From Alphaproteobacteria bacterium (GTDB lineage: Bacteria; Pseudomonadota; Alphaproteobacteria; UBA8366; Aestuariispiraceae): a DNA stretch of 64,000 nt. Under the pieces are notes generated by a model, which was not told the DNA's origin, did no database searches, and saw only the letters and a list, made by a program, of their open reading frames with translations. Positions 18,456-28,942 of the stretch are shown here, in pieces. The DNA lies in NCBI GenBank assembly GCA_033344895.1, contig JAWPMN010000001.1, forward strand, positions 3,170,001-3,234,000. Direction: 5' to 3'. Made by a program: the position numbers and the translations under genes. Numbering within the stretch: the first letter of the stretch is position 1; every line of letters begins with the position of its first letter.

Positions 18456-19565
18456 ATGAGCGCACCGCTGCTTTCCATTTCCCGCCGCACCCGAACGACA
18501 CCTTTCACGCGCCGTGTAGCTGCCGCCGGGGTGAAGGCCTACACGGTGTACAATCACATGCTTCTGCCCACCGTGTTCCGGTCGCTTGAGGAAGATTATC
18601 ATCACCTTCGGGAAGCGGTGCAGATCTGGGACGTTGCCTGTGAGCGCCAGGTCGAGGTGCGTGGGCCGGACGCTGCGCGTCTGGTACAGCTTCTGACGCC
18701 GCGCGATCTCTCCGGCATGCAGGTTGGTCAATGCTTCTACACGCCGATGGTGGATGAAACCGGCGGCATGCTGAACGACCCGGTAACTCTGAAACTTGAG
18801 GAAGACCGTTTCTGGGTCTCGATCGCGGACAGTGACCTTCTGTTGTGGGTCAAGGGGCTGGCCGCCGGCATGCGCCTGGATGTTGCCGTCATCGAACCGG
18901 ACGTCTCCCCCCTGGCGGTTCAGGGACCAAAGGCGGAGGACACCGTCGCCGCGGTGTTCGGTGACCGGGTTCGGTCGATCAAATTCTTCCGCTTCGAGCC
19001 GATGCTGCTGGGCGATCAGGAATACATCGTTGCCCGATCCGGCTATTCGAAACAGGGCGGCTTCGAGATCTATCTGCAGGACAGTGCCCATGGGGAAGCC
19101 CTGTGGGATGCGATCGTCGAAGCCGGGGCGCCGCACGACATTCGGGCCGGCGGGCCAAATCTGATCGAGCGGATCGAGGGGGGATTGCTGTCCTACGGCA
19201 ACGACATGACGCGGGAGAATACCCCCCATGAATGCGGACTGGGTCGCTTCTGTCAGACGGCCGATGCGATCGGCTGTATCGGTCGCGATGCCCTGATCCG
19301 GGTGATCATGGAGGGCCCGCAGCGACAGATCCGCGGTTTGCGGGTGGATGCGCGCGGACTGCCCTTCGCCGTCGAACCCTGGCCGATCACGGTACAGGGG
19401 CAGGCCGCCGGGCAACTGACGTCCGCGGCTTGGTCGCCACGCCTTGAGACAACGGTTGCCATCGCTATGATCGAACGGGAGTTCTGGGACGCGGGGACTG
19501 CCGTCACGGTCGCGACGCCGGACGGTCCGCGCCCGGCGGAAGTGGTCGATCTGCCTTTTGAGTGA
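18456..19565 (+). CDS. dmdA: dimethylsulfoniopropionate demethylase DmdA
   Basis: A 369-residue GcvT/aminomethyltransferase-fold protein. The start 'SRRTRTTPFTRRV...GVKAYTVYNHMLLPTVF' and the 'LREAVQIWDVACERQVEVRGPDA' block follow DmdA rather than glycine-cleavage T protein, and the length equals that of characterised DmdA. It would move a methyl group from DMSP to tetrahydrofolate, giving methylmercaptopropionate. A GGAGG site precedes the ATG. acuI begins 38 bases after the stop, as in roseobacter dmdA-acuI operons. Other GcvT-like demethylases are the main alternative. Confidence 0.85.
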   Translation: MSAPLLSISRRTRTTPFTRRVAAAGVKAYTVYNHMLLPTVFRSLEEDYHHLREAVQIWDVACERQVEVRGPDAARLVQLLTPRDLSGMQVGQCFYTPMVDETGGMLNDPVTLKLEEDRFWVSIADSDLLLWVKGLAAGMRLDVAVIEPDVSPLAVQGPKAEDTVAAVFGDRVRSIKFFRFEPMLLGDQEYIVARSGYSKQGGFEIYLQDSAHGEALWDAIVEAGAPHDIRAGGPNLIERIEGGLLSYGNDMTRENTPHECGLGRFCQTADAIGCIGRDALIRVIMEGPQRQIRGLRVDARGLPFAVEPWPITVQGQAAGQLTSAAWSPRLETTVAIAMIEREFWDAGTAVTVATPDGPRPAEVVDLPFE

Positions 19566-19602
19566 GGTCCGGCCTGGAACGACGTCTTGCAGGAGAAAAG
19601 CG

Positions 19603-20595
19603 ATGTTCAAAGCCGTACTGGTCGAAAAGTCCGATGACGGGGCGGTCTCTGCCGCGGTCAAGGAGCTCGATGAAGCGCAGCTTCCCGCCGATGGGGACGT
19701 GACCGTCGCCGTCGAATACAGCACGGTGAACTACAAGGACGGCCTGTGTGTTACCGGAGGCGGCGGCCTGGTGCGGAACTTTCCGCATGTGCCGGGTATC
19801 GATTTCGCCGGGACGGTCGAAGCGTCGGACGACCCGCGCTACAAGCCGGGCGACAAGGTTGTCCTGACGGGCTGGCGGGTCGGTGAAGTCTGGTGGGGCG
19901 GCTATGCCCAGAAGGCGCGGGTCAAGGCGGACTGGCTGGTGCCGTTGCCTGATGGGCTGACGACACGTCGGGCAATGGCTGTTGGTACCGCCGGTTTTAC
20001 CGCCATGCTGGCAGTCATGGCACTTGAAGCACATGGCTTGCGGCCCGGTGGTGCCCCCGTGCTGGTCACCGGCGCTGCAGGCGGCGTCGGGTCCGTGGCA
20101 ACGGCCATCCTGGCCAATCTGGGGTATGAGGTCGCTGCCGTCACCGGACGACCGGAAACGGAAGATTATCTGAAGGAACTGGGGGCATCTCAGATCGTTC
20201 CGCGTGACGACCTGGCGGAGCCGTCCGGCAAGCCGCTGGAACGCGAAACCTGGTCGGGTTGCGTGGATGCTGTCGGCGGCGCCATGCTGGCCAAGGTCCT
20301 GACACAGATCGTCTATGGCGGTTCCGTTGCCTCTGTGGGGCTGGCCGGAGGCGCCAAGCTTCCTGCCACCGTTATTCCCTTCCTGCTGCGTGGGGTGAAT
20401 CTTCTGGGGATCGACAGTGTCATGCGACCGTATGACGACCGCGTCGAGGCATGGAAACGTGTCGGAACGGACCTGCCGATGGAAAAGCTGGATGCGATGG
20501 TGGTCGAACACGGTCTTTCGGACGTCCTTGATCTCGGGCCCGCGATCCTGAAGGGGCAGGTCCGCGGGCGTGCCGTAATCGACGTGAACGCCTGA
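19603..20595 (+). CDS. acuI: acryloyl-CoA reductase (NADPH), AcuI/YhdH type
   Basis: A 330-residue medium-chain dehydrogenase/reductase of the quinone-oxidoreductase branch. Recognisable: 'STVNYKDGLCVTGGGGLVRNFPHVPGIDFAG', the NADPH loop VLVTGAAGGVGSVA, and 'LLRGVNLLGIDSV' near the C-terminus. The ATG at 19603 has an AGGAGAA site. AcuI reduces toxic acryloyl-CoA to propionyl-CoA, which matters when DMSP carbon is processed. It is in line with dmdA and probably cotranscribed. No zinc-binding catalytic site is seen, as expected for this branch. Confidence 0.88.
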   Translation: MFKAVLVEKSDDGAVSAAVKELDEAQLPADGDVTVAVEYSTVNYKDGLCVTGGGGLVRNFPHVPGIDFAGTVEASDDPRYKPGDKVVLTGWRVGEVWWGGYAQKARVKADWLVPLPDGLTTRRAMAVGTAGFTAMLAVMALEAHGLRPGGAPVLVTGAAGGVGSVATAILANLGYEVAAVTGRPETEDYLKELGASQIVPRDDLAEPSGKPLERETWSGCVDAVGGAMLAKVLTQIVYGGSVASVGLAGGAKLPATVIPFLLRGVNLLGIDSVMRPYDDRVEAWKRVGTDLPMEKLDAMVVEHGLSDVLDLGPAILKGQVRGRAVIDVNA

Positions 20596-20665
20596 TTGCG
20601 AAGCCGCTGACCGCGACGCCGTGGCACCGATTGCATCCTGAAACGATGCAGTTCACAATCGGGCC

Positions 20666-20911
20666 ATGACGGATATCGGTTCCCCATCCAATTCCCGCAT
20701 TCAACCCCGCCCCGGTAGCGGAATGGCCCAGGGCTTGGCGCCCGGCCGTGGCGGTCGTGCCGGCGCGAAAGGCAGCGGCGGGGCGCCGGACGGATCGGCG
20801 GAACTGGAAGGAGCGATGCAGCGTCTGCGCACCCTGCTGGCATTCGACGGTGATGGGGGCCCGCGACAGGATGTCCGCATGCGCGGATTTTATCTGAATA
20901 TTCTGGTTTGA
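20666..20911 (+). CDS. small hypothetical protein with a conserved-looking C-terminus
   Basis: An 81-residue frame: low-complexity, glycine-rich first half, then 'AMQRLRTLLAFDGD' and a tail ending MRGFYLNILV. Codon use fits the surrounding GC-rich genes, and the tail looks like a genuine protein end, but no strong ribosome site precedes the ATG. Function not recognised. The rest of 20596-21045 holds nothing I can name, except probable promoter space for the following regulator gene. Confidence 0.4.
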   Translation: MTDIGSPSNSRIQPRPGSGMAQGLAPGRGGRAGAKGSGGAPDGSAELEGAMQRLRTLLAFDGDGGPRQDVRMRGFYLNILV

Positions 20912-21045
20912 TAGCCGAAACATGCGGTTTGCAGCGGCGGTCAGGGCCGGATCACATATTCTGACTTGCGTTTAAAGAAATTATTCAGAACCCTTCGCCT
21001 AACTATAGGTCGCTGTGGGGCATCGGGTGAGGCAGGGAACGGTAT

Positions 21046-22113
21046 ATGGCGCGGCTGGATTTTTCTAAGCTTTCGGTTCTGGTGGTCGAAGACAGCGCAT
21101 TCATGCGCTCTATTTTCATCAACGTCCTTCGGGCCCTGGGGGTGGAGCGTCTGATTATCGCTGAAGACGGCGAGCAGGCGATCAAGATCATGGCGCCGTC
21201 GCAAGGTTCCAAGGCGCAGATGGTCGGCATGTCCGGCATCGATGTCGTGATTTGCGACTATTTCATGCCGACCGTCGACGGCGCGATGTTCATGCGCTGG
21301 CTGCGGCGATCTGAAAGATCGCCGGATCGGTTCCTGCCGACCATCATGGTCTCGGCCGCGGCGGATCTGGAAGTCCTGTTCACCGCGCGGGATGCCGGGG
21401 TGGATGAGTTCCTGGCGAAACCCTTTTCCGCCGACAAACTGGCCCAGCGGCTGGCCGCCGTGATCGAACATCCGCGTCCCTATATCTATACGCCGCGCTA
21501 CTTCGGACCCGACCGTCGACGCCGCAGCAAACCGGTCAACAGCGAGCGGCGGGTTCTGAGCAAGGACGATATTGAGACCGTCTATTCCGGCAAGGAAATG
21601 TCGGCCCTCAAGAACAGCACCAAGATGGTCTGGGAGTTCCGAATCCCCCGTGGTCTGAAGCGAAAACTCGCCGGCGCGTCGACGGGCGATCCGGACGAGC
21701 CCGCCTTCGATCCGGGCCTCATCGAGGCCGCGGAGCAGAAGATCGCCAACATGGAGGGCGATTATGCGGACTGGGTGGCAAACTCCATCGAGGAACTGAC
21801 CCAGGCTCATCACCGGGCGCTGGAGGAGCCGGAGCGCGGCGTTCACCATCTGAAGACGATCAACGATATCGCCCACGAGCTGCGCGGACAGGGCGGGATC
21901 TTCGGGTATCCGCTGATGACGCAGTTCGGCAAGTCGCTTTATGACGTTACCGGGGATGAAGCGCAGATATCCGCACCACTACTGGACCTGATTGATGCGC
22001 ATATCGATCTGATCAAGGTCGTCACCAAGCAGAAGGTGAAGGGGGACGGCGGTTCCGTCGGCCAGCAATTGCTGAAAAGTCTTTCCGAGGCAAAGAAGAA
22101 ATTTTCGGTTTGA
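21046..22113 (+). CDS. response regulator fused to a C-terminal HPt-like domain
   Basis: A 355-residue protein. Residues ~8-135 form a CheY-like receiver with acceptor D71 (VVICDYFMP), the conserved acidic start VLVVEDSAFMRS and a KPFS lysine. A linker (~140-240) follows, then a helical region containing IAHELRGQGGIFG with H277, which fits the phosphoacceptor histidine of an HPt domain. The combination could relay phosphate internally. No kinase or output domain is encoded beside it, so the partner is unknown. RBS GGGA before ATG. The next gene, ilvC, is unrelated. Confidence 0.78.
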   Translation: MARLDFSKLSVLVVEDSAFMRSIFINVLRALGVERLIIAEDGEQAIKIMAPSQGSKAQMVGMSGIDVVICDYFMPTVDGAMFMRWLRRSERSPDRFLPTIMVSAAADLEVLFTARDAGVDEFLAKPFSADKLAQRLAAVIEHPRPYIYTPRYFGPDRRRRSKPVNSERRVLSKDDIETVYSGKEMSALKNSTKMVWEFRIPRGLKRKLAGASTGDPDEPAFDPGLIEAAEQKIANMEGDYADWVANSIEELTQAHHRALEEPERGVHHLKTINDIAHELRGQGGIFGYPLMTQFGKSLYDVTGDEAQISAPLLDLIDAHIDLIKVVTKQKVKGDGGSVGQQLLKSLSEAKKKFSV

Positions 22114-22180
22114 TGGATGCGGACATTCTTTCCGTAAATTTCATAGGCGTTTTGACGCAACAAATGAATTCCGCCGTTGA

Positions 22181-23296
<1,116 letters not shown>

Positions 23297-23321
23297 GCCT
23301 GATCTCAGGTCGCCTGAAAAG

Positions 23322-23353
23322 AACCCCTCTTCCGGTTGGAAGAGGGGTTTTTT
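23322..23353 (+). terminator. rho-independent terminator after ilvC
   Basis: A perfect 12-bp stem (AACCCCTCTTCC at 23322-23333 pairing with 23338-23349), GGTT loop and a run of six T. It ends ilvC transcription and may also work for the opposite chemoreceptor gene. Confidence 0.9.
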
Positions 23354-23389
23354 GATGGCGTTGGTCCCCGATGAGCCGGGGGGAGACCG

Positions 23390-25144
23390 TCAGCTGCGTT
23401 CGATCTTGCCCAGGAAGGCCTCGATATCCGCGTTCAGGGCTTCGGTCTGGGCGTTGAGTGTCTCCGCTGCCTGCAGCAATTCCTGACTGACTGCATCGGT
23501 CGATGCGGCACCTTCCCGGACAGCGGCGATGTGTTCGGAGACCGATGCGGCGCTTTCCGAAGCCCCCTGGACGGACCGGGAAATCTCGGTGGTCGTCGCC
23601 TCCTGCTCCTCGACCGCGGCCGCGATCGCGGAGGAAATGCTGTTCACGCGTTCGATGACGCTGGAAATGCTGCCGATCGCCTCCACAGCCTGGCCGGTTC
23701 GGGACTGAACGTCCTCGATCTGCCTTGCGATCTGTTCCGTCGCCTGGCCGGTTTGCGTCGCCAGTGACTTCACCTCTTCGGCGACGACAGCAAAACCCTT
23801 GCCGGCCTCACCGGCCCGGGCAGCCTCGATCGTGGCGTTCAGGGCCAGCAGATTGGTCTGTTCGGCGATATCCGTGATGAGTTTCACCACTTCGCCGATT
23901 TTTTGCGATGCATCCTTCAGGCCGCCGACGGTTTCCGCCGCCTTGTGCACATCCGTCACGGCTCCATCCGTCACGGTGCTGGCATCCAGTACCTGCCGGT
24001 TGACCTCCTTGATGGCGGCCGACATCTCCTCGATCGCCGCCGCGACGGAACCGGCGCTGGCATTGGCACGGTCCGCCGCCTCCACGGCGACGCTGGATTC
24101 CGTGTTGGAGCGGGTGGAGCTTTCCGACAGTTTCTGTGCGGAACTGTCGAGGCCCGCAGCGGAGGTACCGAGCGCTGTCAGGGACTTGCCGACCTGATCG
24201 CGGAAGGTGGCTACGGCGGCTTCGAGATCGCGGGCACGGGCGGTCTGCCGGGCGCTTTCGGTTTCCGCCGCCCGCGTCAGATCCGAGGTTCGGATCATCG
24301 ACTCGCGGAACCGGTCCAGCGCGCCGGCCATCTTCTCGAACTCGTCATTTCTGCCAAAGCGCGGGCTCTCCTGGCTGGTGTCGCCATCCGCCAGCGTCTG
24401 CATGGCGCCGGTCATGCTCTTGATCGGACGCAGCACGCGCTGACGCAGGATCCACAGGATGAAACAGAAGACGCCCAGCGTGCCGACGACGGCGACGGCA
24501 ATGGTGCCACGAATTGCCAGGCGACCCAGTTCAGCGGCCTCTGCCCGCAACTCGTCCATCGCGACACGGTTTGCGGCAAGCAGTTCCGCCTGTATCTCCG
24601 CCATGCGTTCGATGAGTTTCTGGTTTTTCCCGTCAGAGACGCGCGTCGCGCGCTTGACCTTGTCCTCCATGACGGATTCGACGACCTTTTCATGCCCGGA
24701 AACCCAGGAATCGAAATCGTCGTTAACTTCCTGAAAGATTTCTGCTTCTTCCGGTGACAGCATCGCCGCGAAGCGATCCTTCAGGTCCCGCGCGGAGGCC
24801 AACTCCTGCTCGCTGTCCTTCAGGTTCTTTTCCCGATGGACTGGAGAGATGGCGAGGATCAGGCTTTTCTCGGTCCGGTTCACACGGGTCAATGCGTGTT
24901 CGAACTCCATGCCGACGACGATTTTCTCATAGCGCTCATCGACGATTTCGGTCAGGGCGGCACTGAGCTGTCTGTTGGAATAAACCGACGTTCCGCCGAT
25001 CACCGCGGCCAGCAGCAGGATAGCTGCCATGACCAGCCAGAATGGCTGGGCAACCGACTGGCTGCGCGGTGCCTTCTTGATTTTTTCCCCGTCCCCGTCC
25101 TCGACGTCATTGGCTTTAGCGGCGTCAGCCGATGTGTCCGCCAT
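23390..25144 (-). CDS. methyl-accepting chemotaxis protein
   Basis: A 584-residue chemoreceptor. ATG at 25144 is preceded by GGGGGG; a TTG four codons upstream is unlikely. First membrane helix ~residues 36-58, a periplasmic four-helix-bundle (4HB_MCP-like) sensor to ~205, second membrane helix ([17 protein letters not shown]), a HAMP domain, and a long cytoplasmic coiled coil. The tip is the conserved signalling hairpin '[40 protein letters not shown]'-type block (read here as consecutive short motifs). Ligand unknown. No che genes lie nearby. Confidence 0.92.
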   Translation of the reverse strand: MADTSADAAKANDVEDGDGEKIKKAPRSQSVAQPFWLVMAAILLLAAVIGGTSVYSNRQLSAALTEIVDERYEKIVVGMEFEHALTRVNRTEKSLILAISPVHREKNLKDSEQELASARDLKDRFAAMLSPEEAEIFQEVNDDFDSWVSGHEKVVESVMEDKVKRATRVSDGKNQKLIERMAEIQAELLAANRVAMDELRAEAAELGRLAIRGTIAVAVVGTLGVFCFILWILRQRVLRPIKSMTGAMQTLADGDTSQESPRFGRNDEFEKMAGALDRFRESMIRTSDLTRAAETESARQTARARDLEAAVATFRDQVGKSLTALGTSAAGLDSSAQKLSESSTRSNTESSVAVEAADRANASAGSVAAAIEEMSAAIKEVNRQVLDASTVTDGAVTDVHKAAETVGGLKDASQKIGEVVKLITDIAEQTNLLALNATIEAARAGEAGKGFAVVAEEVKSLATQTGQATEQIARQIEDVQSRTGQAVEAIGSISSVIERVNSISSAIAAAVEEQEATTTEISRSVQGASESAASVSEHIAAVREGAASTDAVSQELLQAAETLNAQTEALNADIEAFLGKIERS

Positions 25145-25275
25145 GCATCCCCCCAATATTCAATAGATCGCACAAGTCCAGTGTTTGACCTTATCTTTAC
25201 CATATTAAGAAAACGCTAATCCATTTCATCGATACTGGATATTGTTGCCGCAGCGACATATTTGGCGGTTAGGGA

Positions 25276-25773
25276 ATGAACTACGGGAATGTTGCGATGA
25301 CAGCGCCGTTCAGACTGCGTCCGGCAAGGCCGGATGAAAGCGCCGATCTGTCCGAACTCATGCTGAGATCCAAGGCGCATTGGGGCTACGGTCCGGACTT
25401 CATGGCCAAATGCGTTGAGGCGTTGACCTTTACGCCGGAGAGAATAGCGAACGGCCAGGTGATGGCGGCGCAATGTGACAGAACGGATGATCTGTTCGGT
25501 GTCTGTGAAGTCGTTTCGCTCGGCAGGCATGCCTCGCTGGAGAAGCTGTTTGTCGACCCGCAGGTGATGGGGTTGGGTGTCGGCCGCGCCCTTTTCGATT
25601 GGGCCGCGCAGACGGCCGCCGACGCAGGGTGCGAGAGCATGGTGATCGAGTCCGATCCGGACGCGGAGGCATTCTATGAGCGGATGGGCGCGCGCCGGGT
25701 CGGTGAGGCCCCGTCGGAAGTCATTCCGGGACGCATGCTGCCGATGATGGTTTACCGTATCCCGGGCAACTGA
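25276..25773 (+). CDS. GNAT family N-acetyltransferase
   Basis: A 165-residue protein with the GNAT core: FRLRPARPDESADLSEL at the start, a strand with 'EKLFVDPQVMGLGVGRALFDWA' (acetyl-CoA-binding Q/R-x-x-G-x-G/A loop: VMGLGVG), and 'VIESDPDAEAFYERMGARRVGE' at the end, typical of small-molecule or peptide acetyltransferases. Start may be the ATG at 25276 or the one at 25297. It converges on ftsY (18-base gap). Substrate not predictable. Confidence 0.82.
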   Translation: MNYGNVAMTAPFRLRPARPDESADLSELMLRSKAHWGYGPDFMAKCVEALTFTPERIANGQVMAAQCDRTDDLFGVCEVVSLGRHASLEKLFVDPQVMGLGVGRALFDWAAQTAADAGCESMVIESDPDAEAFYERMGARRVGEAPSEVIPGRMLPMMVYRIPGN

Positions 25774-25790
25774 AGGGCGTTCTGTCGGAT

Positions 25791-26714
25791 CTATTCGAGC
25801 CCCATCAGACCGCGGGCAAAGTCCCGCGCCTCAAAGGGCCGAAGATCGTCGGCCTGCTCCCCGACACCGATTGCATGGACCGGCAGGCCGAACCGGTCGG
25901 CCAGCGCGACTAGCACGCCGCCCTTTGCCGTGCCGTCCAGCTTCGTCAGCACGAGGCCCGTGACCTTGACCATGTCGCCAAAGACGCTGACCTGCTGCAG
26001 GGCGTTCTGTCCGACGGTCGCATCCAGAACCATGACGGTATCGTGCGGGGCGCTTTCATCCTGCTTGCCGATGACCCGTACGACCTTCTGCAATTCCTGC
26101 ATCAGGTCGGACTTGTTGTGCAGGCGACCCGCCGTATCGATAAGCAGAATATCGACGCCGGCTTCCCGGGCTTCCTTGAGGGCCTCGAAGGCGAGGGAGG
26201 CGGCATCGGTGCCGGTTTCCCTGGAAACGACCGGAACGCCCGTGCGGTCGCCCCAGACCTTGAGCTGCTCGACTGCGGCCGCACGGAACGTGTCGCCGGC
26301 CGCCAGCATGACCGAAAGGCCCTGTTCCCGATAGCGCTTCGCCAGCTTCCCGATCGTCGTCGTCTTGCCGGAGCCGTTGACGCCGACGACAAGCACGACG
26401 TGCGGTTTTCTGTCCGGCACCGGTTCCAGCGGCTTCGCAACCGGCTCCAGAACCGCGGTCACGTGGGCAGCAAAGGCTTCGCGCACTTCTTGATCGGTGA
26501 TTTCCTTGTCGAACCGGTTACGGGCCAGCTCCGCCGTCATCCGCGCAGCCATCGCAGGTCCCAGATCCGCGGCGATCAGAACGTCTTCCAGTTCCTCCAA
26601 CGCCGCATCGTCCAGACGTCGCTTGCCGGTGAAGATGCTGGCGACACCATCGGTCAGCCGTGACGACGTCTTCGTCAGGCCTTGCTTGATCTTCTGGAAC
26701 CAGTTGAGGGCCAT
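25791..26714 (-). CDS. ftsY: signal recognition particle receptor FtsY
   Basis: A 307-residue SRP GTPase receptor. N domain (~1-95) then the G domain with P-loop VVLVVGVNGSGKTTTIGKL, 'AGDTFRAAAVEQLKVW', DTAGRLHN, and 'VLTKLDGTAKGGV'. The long acidic A domain found in E. coli is absent, as in many alphaproteobacteria. It docks SRP-ribosome complexes at the membrane; the SRP partner ffh lies about 3 kb away. It follows dapF-mtaB, an order common in alphaproteobacteria. Confidence 0.96.
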   Translation of the reverse strand: MALNWFQKIKQGLTKTSSRLTDGVASIFTGKRRLDDAALEELEDVLIAADLGPAMAARMTAELARNRFDKEITDQEVREAFAAHVTAVLEPVAKPLEPVPDRKPHVVLVVGVNGSGKTTTIGKLAKRYREQGLSVMLAAGDTFRAAAVEQLKVWGDRTGVPVVSRETGTDAASLAFEALKEAREAGVDILLIDTAGRLHNKSDLMQELQKVVRVIGKQDESAPHDTVMVLDATVGQNALQQVSVFGDMVKVTGLVLTKLDGTAKGGVLVALADRFGLPVHAIGVGEQADDLRPFEARDFARGLMGLE

Positions 26715-26757
26715 GAACCTACCGATTTGCGTTGAAGTGTGACGATCCGTTCTGTGG

Positions 26758-28014
26758 TCAGGCGGCCAATGCCGTGCCGGTCACCCGGCCGTCACGGCCG
26801 GTTCGCAGACGGGCGCGGATCAGACTGCCGTCGCGAACCGTGTCGGTAAACCGAACCGGTGCGAAACCTTCGCTGTGACCGGAATTGTCCTGCTCGATCA
26901 GCACGGTTGCTTCGCCGCCGTCCAGACCGGCCAGATAGGCGGCTTCGGCCCGTTGCCCGGCCTCACGCAATGCCTTGGCGCGTGCCTTGCGTTCCGCCTT
27001 GGGAACCTGTTTCGGGATGCGCGCGGCCGGCGTACCGGGGCGTTCGGAATAGGGGAAAACGTGCAGCCATGTCAGACCGCATTCTTCGACGATACGCAGC
27101 GTGTTCTTGAACATCGCGTCGGTCTCGGTCGGGAACCCCGCGATCAGGTCGGCCCCGAAGACGATGCCGGGACGCAGGTCCCGCAACGTATCGGTCAGCC
27201 GGATGGCGTCGTCGCGGGAATGTCTGCGCTTCATGCGTTTCAGGATCATGTCGTCCCCGGCCTGGAGTGACAGATGCAGATGGGGCATCAGGCGCTCCTC
27301 TTCCGCGACCGCCCGGATCAGGTCAGGATCCATCTCGATGCAGTCGATGGAGGAGATGCGCAGGCGCGGCAGTTCCGGCACGAGCTTCAGAATTCGCCGC
27401 ACCAGCAGTCCCAGACTTGGCTTGCCGGGCAGATCGGCGCCGTAGGACGTGATGTCGACGCCGCTGAGTACGACCTCCTTCACACCGCCTTCGACCAGGG
27501 TCCGGATCTGTTCGACCACTTCGCCGGCAGGGACGGAACGGCTGTTTCCGCGGCCGTACGGAATGATGCAGAAAGTACAGCGGTGATCACAGCCGTTCTG
27601 AACCTGAACAAAGGCTCTGGCCCGGCCGCCGAAGCCTGAAATCAGGTGGTTGGCGGTCTCGCGGACCGACATGATGTCATCGACACGCACCCGTTCTTCG
27701 GCCACCCCGCCATAGGTTTCCGCCTGCAGCTTCTCGCGGTTGCCGACCACGCGCGTCACTTCCGGCATGGCTGCAAATGCGTCGGGCGTTATCTGCGCGG
27801 CGCAGCCGGTGACCAGGATCTCCGCGTCGGGGCGTTCACGGCGCAGCTTTCGGATCGTCTGGCGCGCCTGTCGTTCGGCTTCGGCCGTGACCGCGCATGT
27901 ATTGACGACGATCAGGTTTTCGCGACCGGCATCTTGCGCCAGTTCCCGGATCGCCTCGGACTCGAAGGCGTTCAGGCGGCAGCCGAAAGTGACGATTTCG
28001 GGTCCGGCGCTCAC
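26758..28014 (-). CDS. mtaB: tRNA threonylcarbamoyladenosine methylthiotransferase MtaB
   Basis: A 418-residue radical SAM methylthiotransferase. The N-terminal UPF0004 domain (FGCRLNAFESEAI; NTCAVT; TGCAAQ) holds the first cluster cysteines; the radical-SAM CxxxCxxC is in 'NGCDHRCTFCIIPYGRG'. A C-terminal TRAM-like part follows. It converts t6A37 to ms2t6A in tRNAs reading ANN codons. The GTG start overlaps the dapF stop (GTGA). MiaB is the alternative family, but the VTGCAAQ/GCDHRCTFC pattern and lack of the MiaB N-terminal extension favour MtaB. Confidence 0.9.
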   Translation of the reverse strand: MSAGPEIVTFGCRLNAFESEAIRELAQDAGRENLIVVNTCAVTAEAERQARQTIRKLRRERPDAEILVTGCAAQITPDAFAAMPEVTRVVGNREKLQAETYGGVAEERVRVDDIMSVRETANHLISGFGGRARAFVQVQNGCDHRCTFCIIPYGRGNSRSVPAGEVVEQIRTLVEGGVKEVVLSGVDITSYGADLPGKPSLGLLVRRILKLVPELPRLRISSIDCIEMDPDLIRAVAEEERLMPHLHLSLQAGDDMILKRMKRRHSRDDAIRLTDTLRDLRPGIVFGADLIAGFPTETDAMFKNTLRIVEECGLTWLHVFPYSERPGTPAARIPKQVPKAERKARAKALREAGQRAEAAYLAGLDGGEATVLIEQDNSGHSEGFAPVRFTDTVRDGSLIRARLRTGRDGRVTGTALAA

Positions 28015-28832
28015 AGGTTCGCCTCACCGTGAAACGCTGTTGCAACCGGGCCGGTCATGATCACATGGCCGTCGTCGCGCCACTGGATTTCCAGCAGGCC
28101 GCCATCGACGTGGACCTGCACTGCGGTGTCCCGGGCGTTGACGAGCCCGCGACGGTGCGCCGCCACAACCGTGGCGCAGGTCCCGGACCCGCAGGCCAGG
28201 GTGATGCCGGCCCCGCGCTCCCAGACGCGCAGCCGGAGGGATCCGTCCGGCCGCAGGGACGCGACCTCGACATTGGTCCGCTCCGGGAACATCGGATGAT
28301 GCTCGACCATCGGTCCCAGCAACTCCAGATCGGGGGCTTCGGCGTCGTCGACGACGAAAATGCAATGGGGGTTGCCCATACCCACAGCGACCGGGTCACG
28401 CAGCGGACCCTGCTGAATCGGCAGATGCAGGGTGTCGGTCTCCTCGGCCAGCGGGACGTCCTGCCAGTCCAGCAGTGCTTCCCCCATATCGACCGAAATG
28501 AATTCACCTTGGCGGCGGCAGGAAAGCAATCCGCGGCGTGTTTCGATGATGCAGGAGCCCGTGCCGGTTTCCTCCATCAGCAGATGCGCAACGCAGCGGG
28601 TTCCGTTGCCGCAGGCGCCGGCTTCGCTGCCGTCCGGATTGTAGATCCGCATGAAGACGTCGGCGCTGCCGTCCCGAGGCGGCTCCAGCACCAGTAGCTG
28701 GTCGAAGCCGATGCCGCGTCGTCGGTCGCCGATCAGCCTGACCCGTGCTTCGGGTAATGCAATGGCCTCCGTCCGTGCATCCAGCACGACGAAGTCGTTC
28801 CCCAATCCATGCATTTTCCGAAACGCCAGCAC
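28011..28832 (-). CDS. dapF: diaminopimelate epimerase
   Basis: A 273-residue enzyme. The GTG at 28832 with GGAG seven bases upstream puts the conserved 'FRKMHGLGNDFVVLDART' at the N-terminus; longer upstream frames would add unrelated residues. Catalytic cysteines: 'GACGNGTRCVAH' and 'LACGSGTCATVVAA'. It interconverts LL- and meso-diaminopimelate for lysine and peptidoglycan. It leads the dapF-mtaB-ftsY operon. Confidence 0.95.
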   Translation of the reverse strand: MLAFRKMHGLGNDFVVLDARTEAIALPEARVRLIGDRRRGIGFDQLLVLEPPRDGSADVFMRIYNPDGSEAGACGNGTRCVAHLLMEETGTGSCIIETRRGLLSCRRQGEFISVDMGEALLDWQDVPLAEETDTLHLPIQQGPLRDPVAVGMGNPHCIFVVDDAEAPDLELLGPMVEHHPMFPERTNVEVASLRPDGSLRLRVWERGAGITLACGSGTCATVVAAHRRGLVNARDTAVQVHVDGGLLEIQWRDDGHVIMTGPVATAFHGEANL

Positions 28833-28942
28833 GTTCGCGCTCCACCGGTCTTTACAATGTCGGCCCCCTATATGGGGCGAGCCGTGGCGTCTTATAGGGG
28901 CGCGAGGCGTTTCGCGCAATTTCACTCTGTCGTCCCTGGCTG

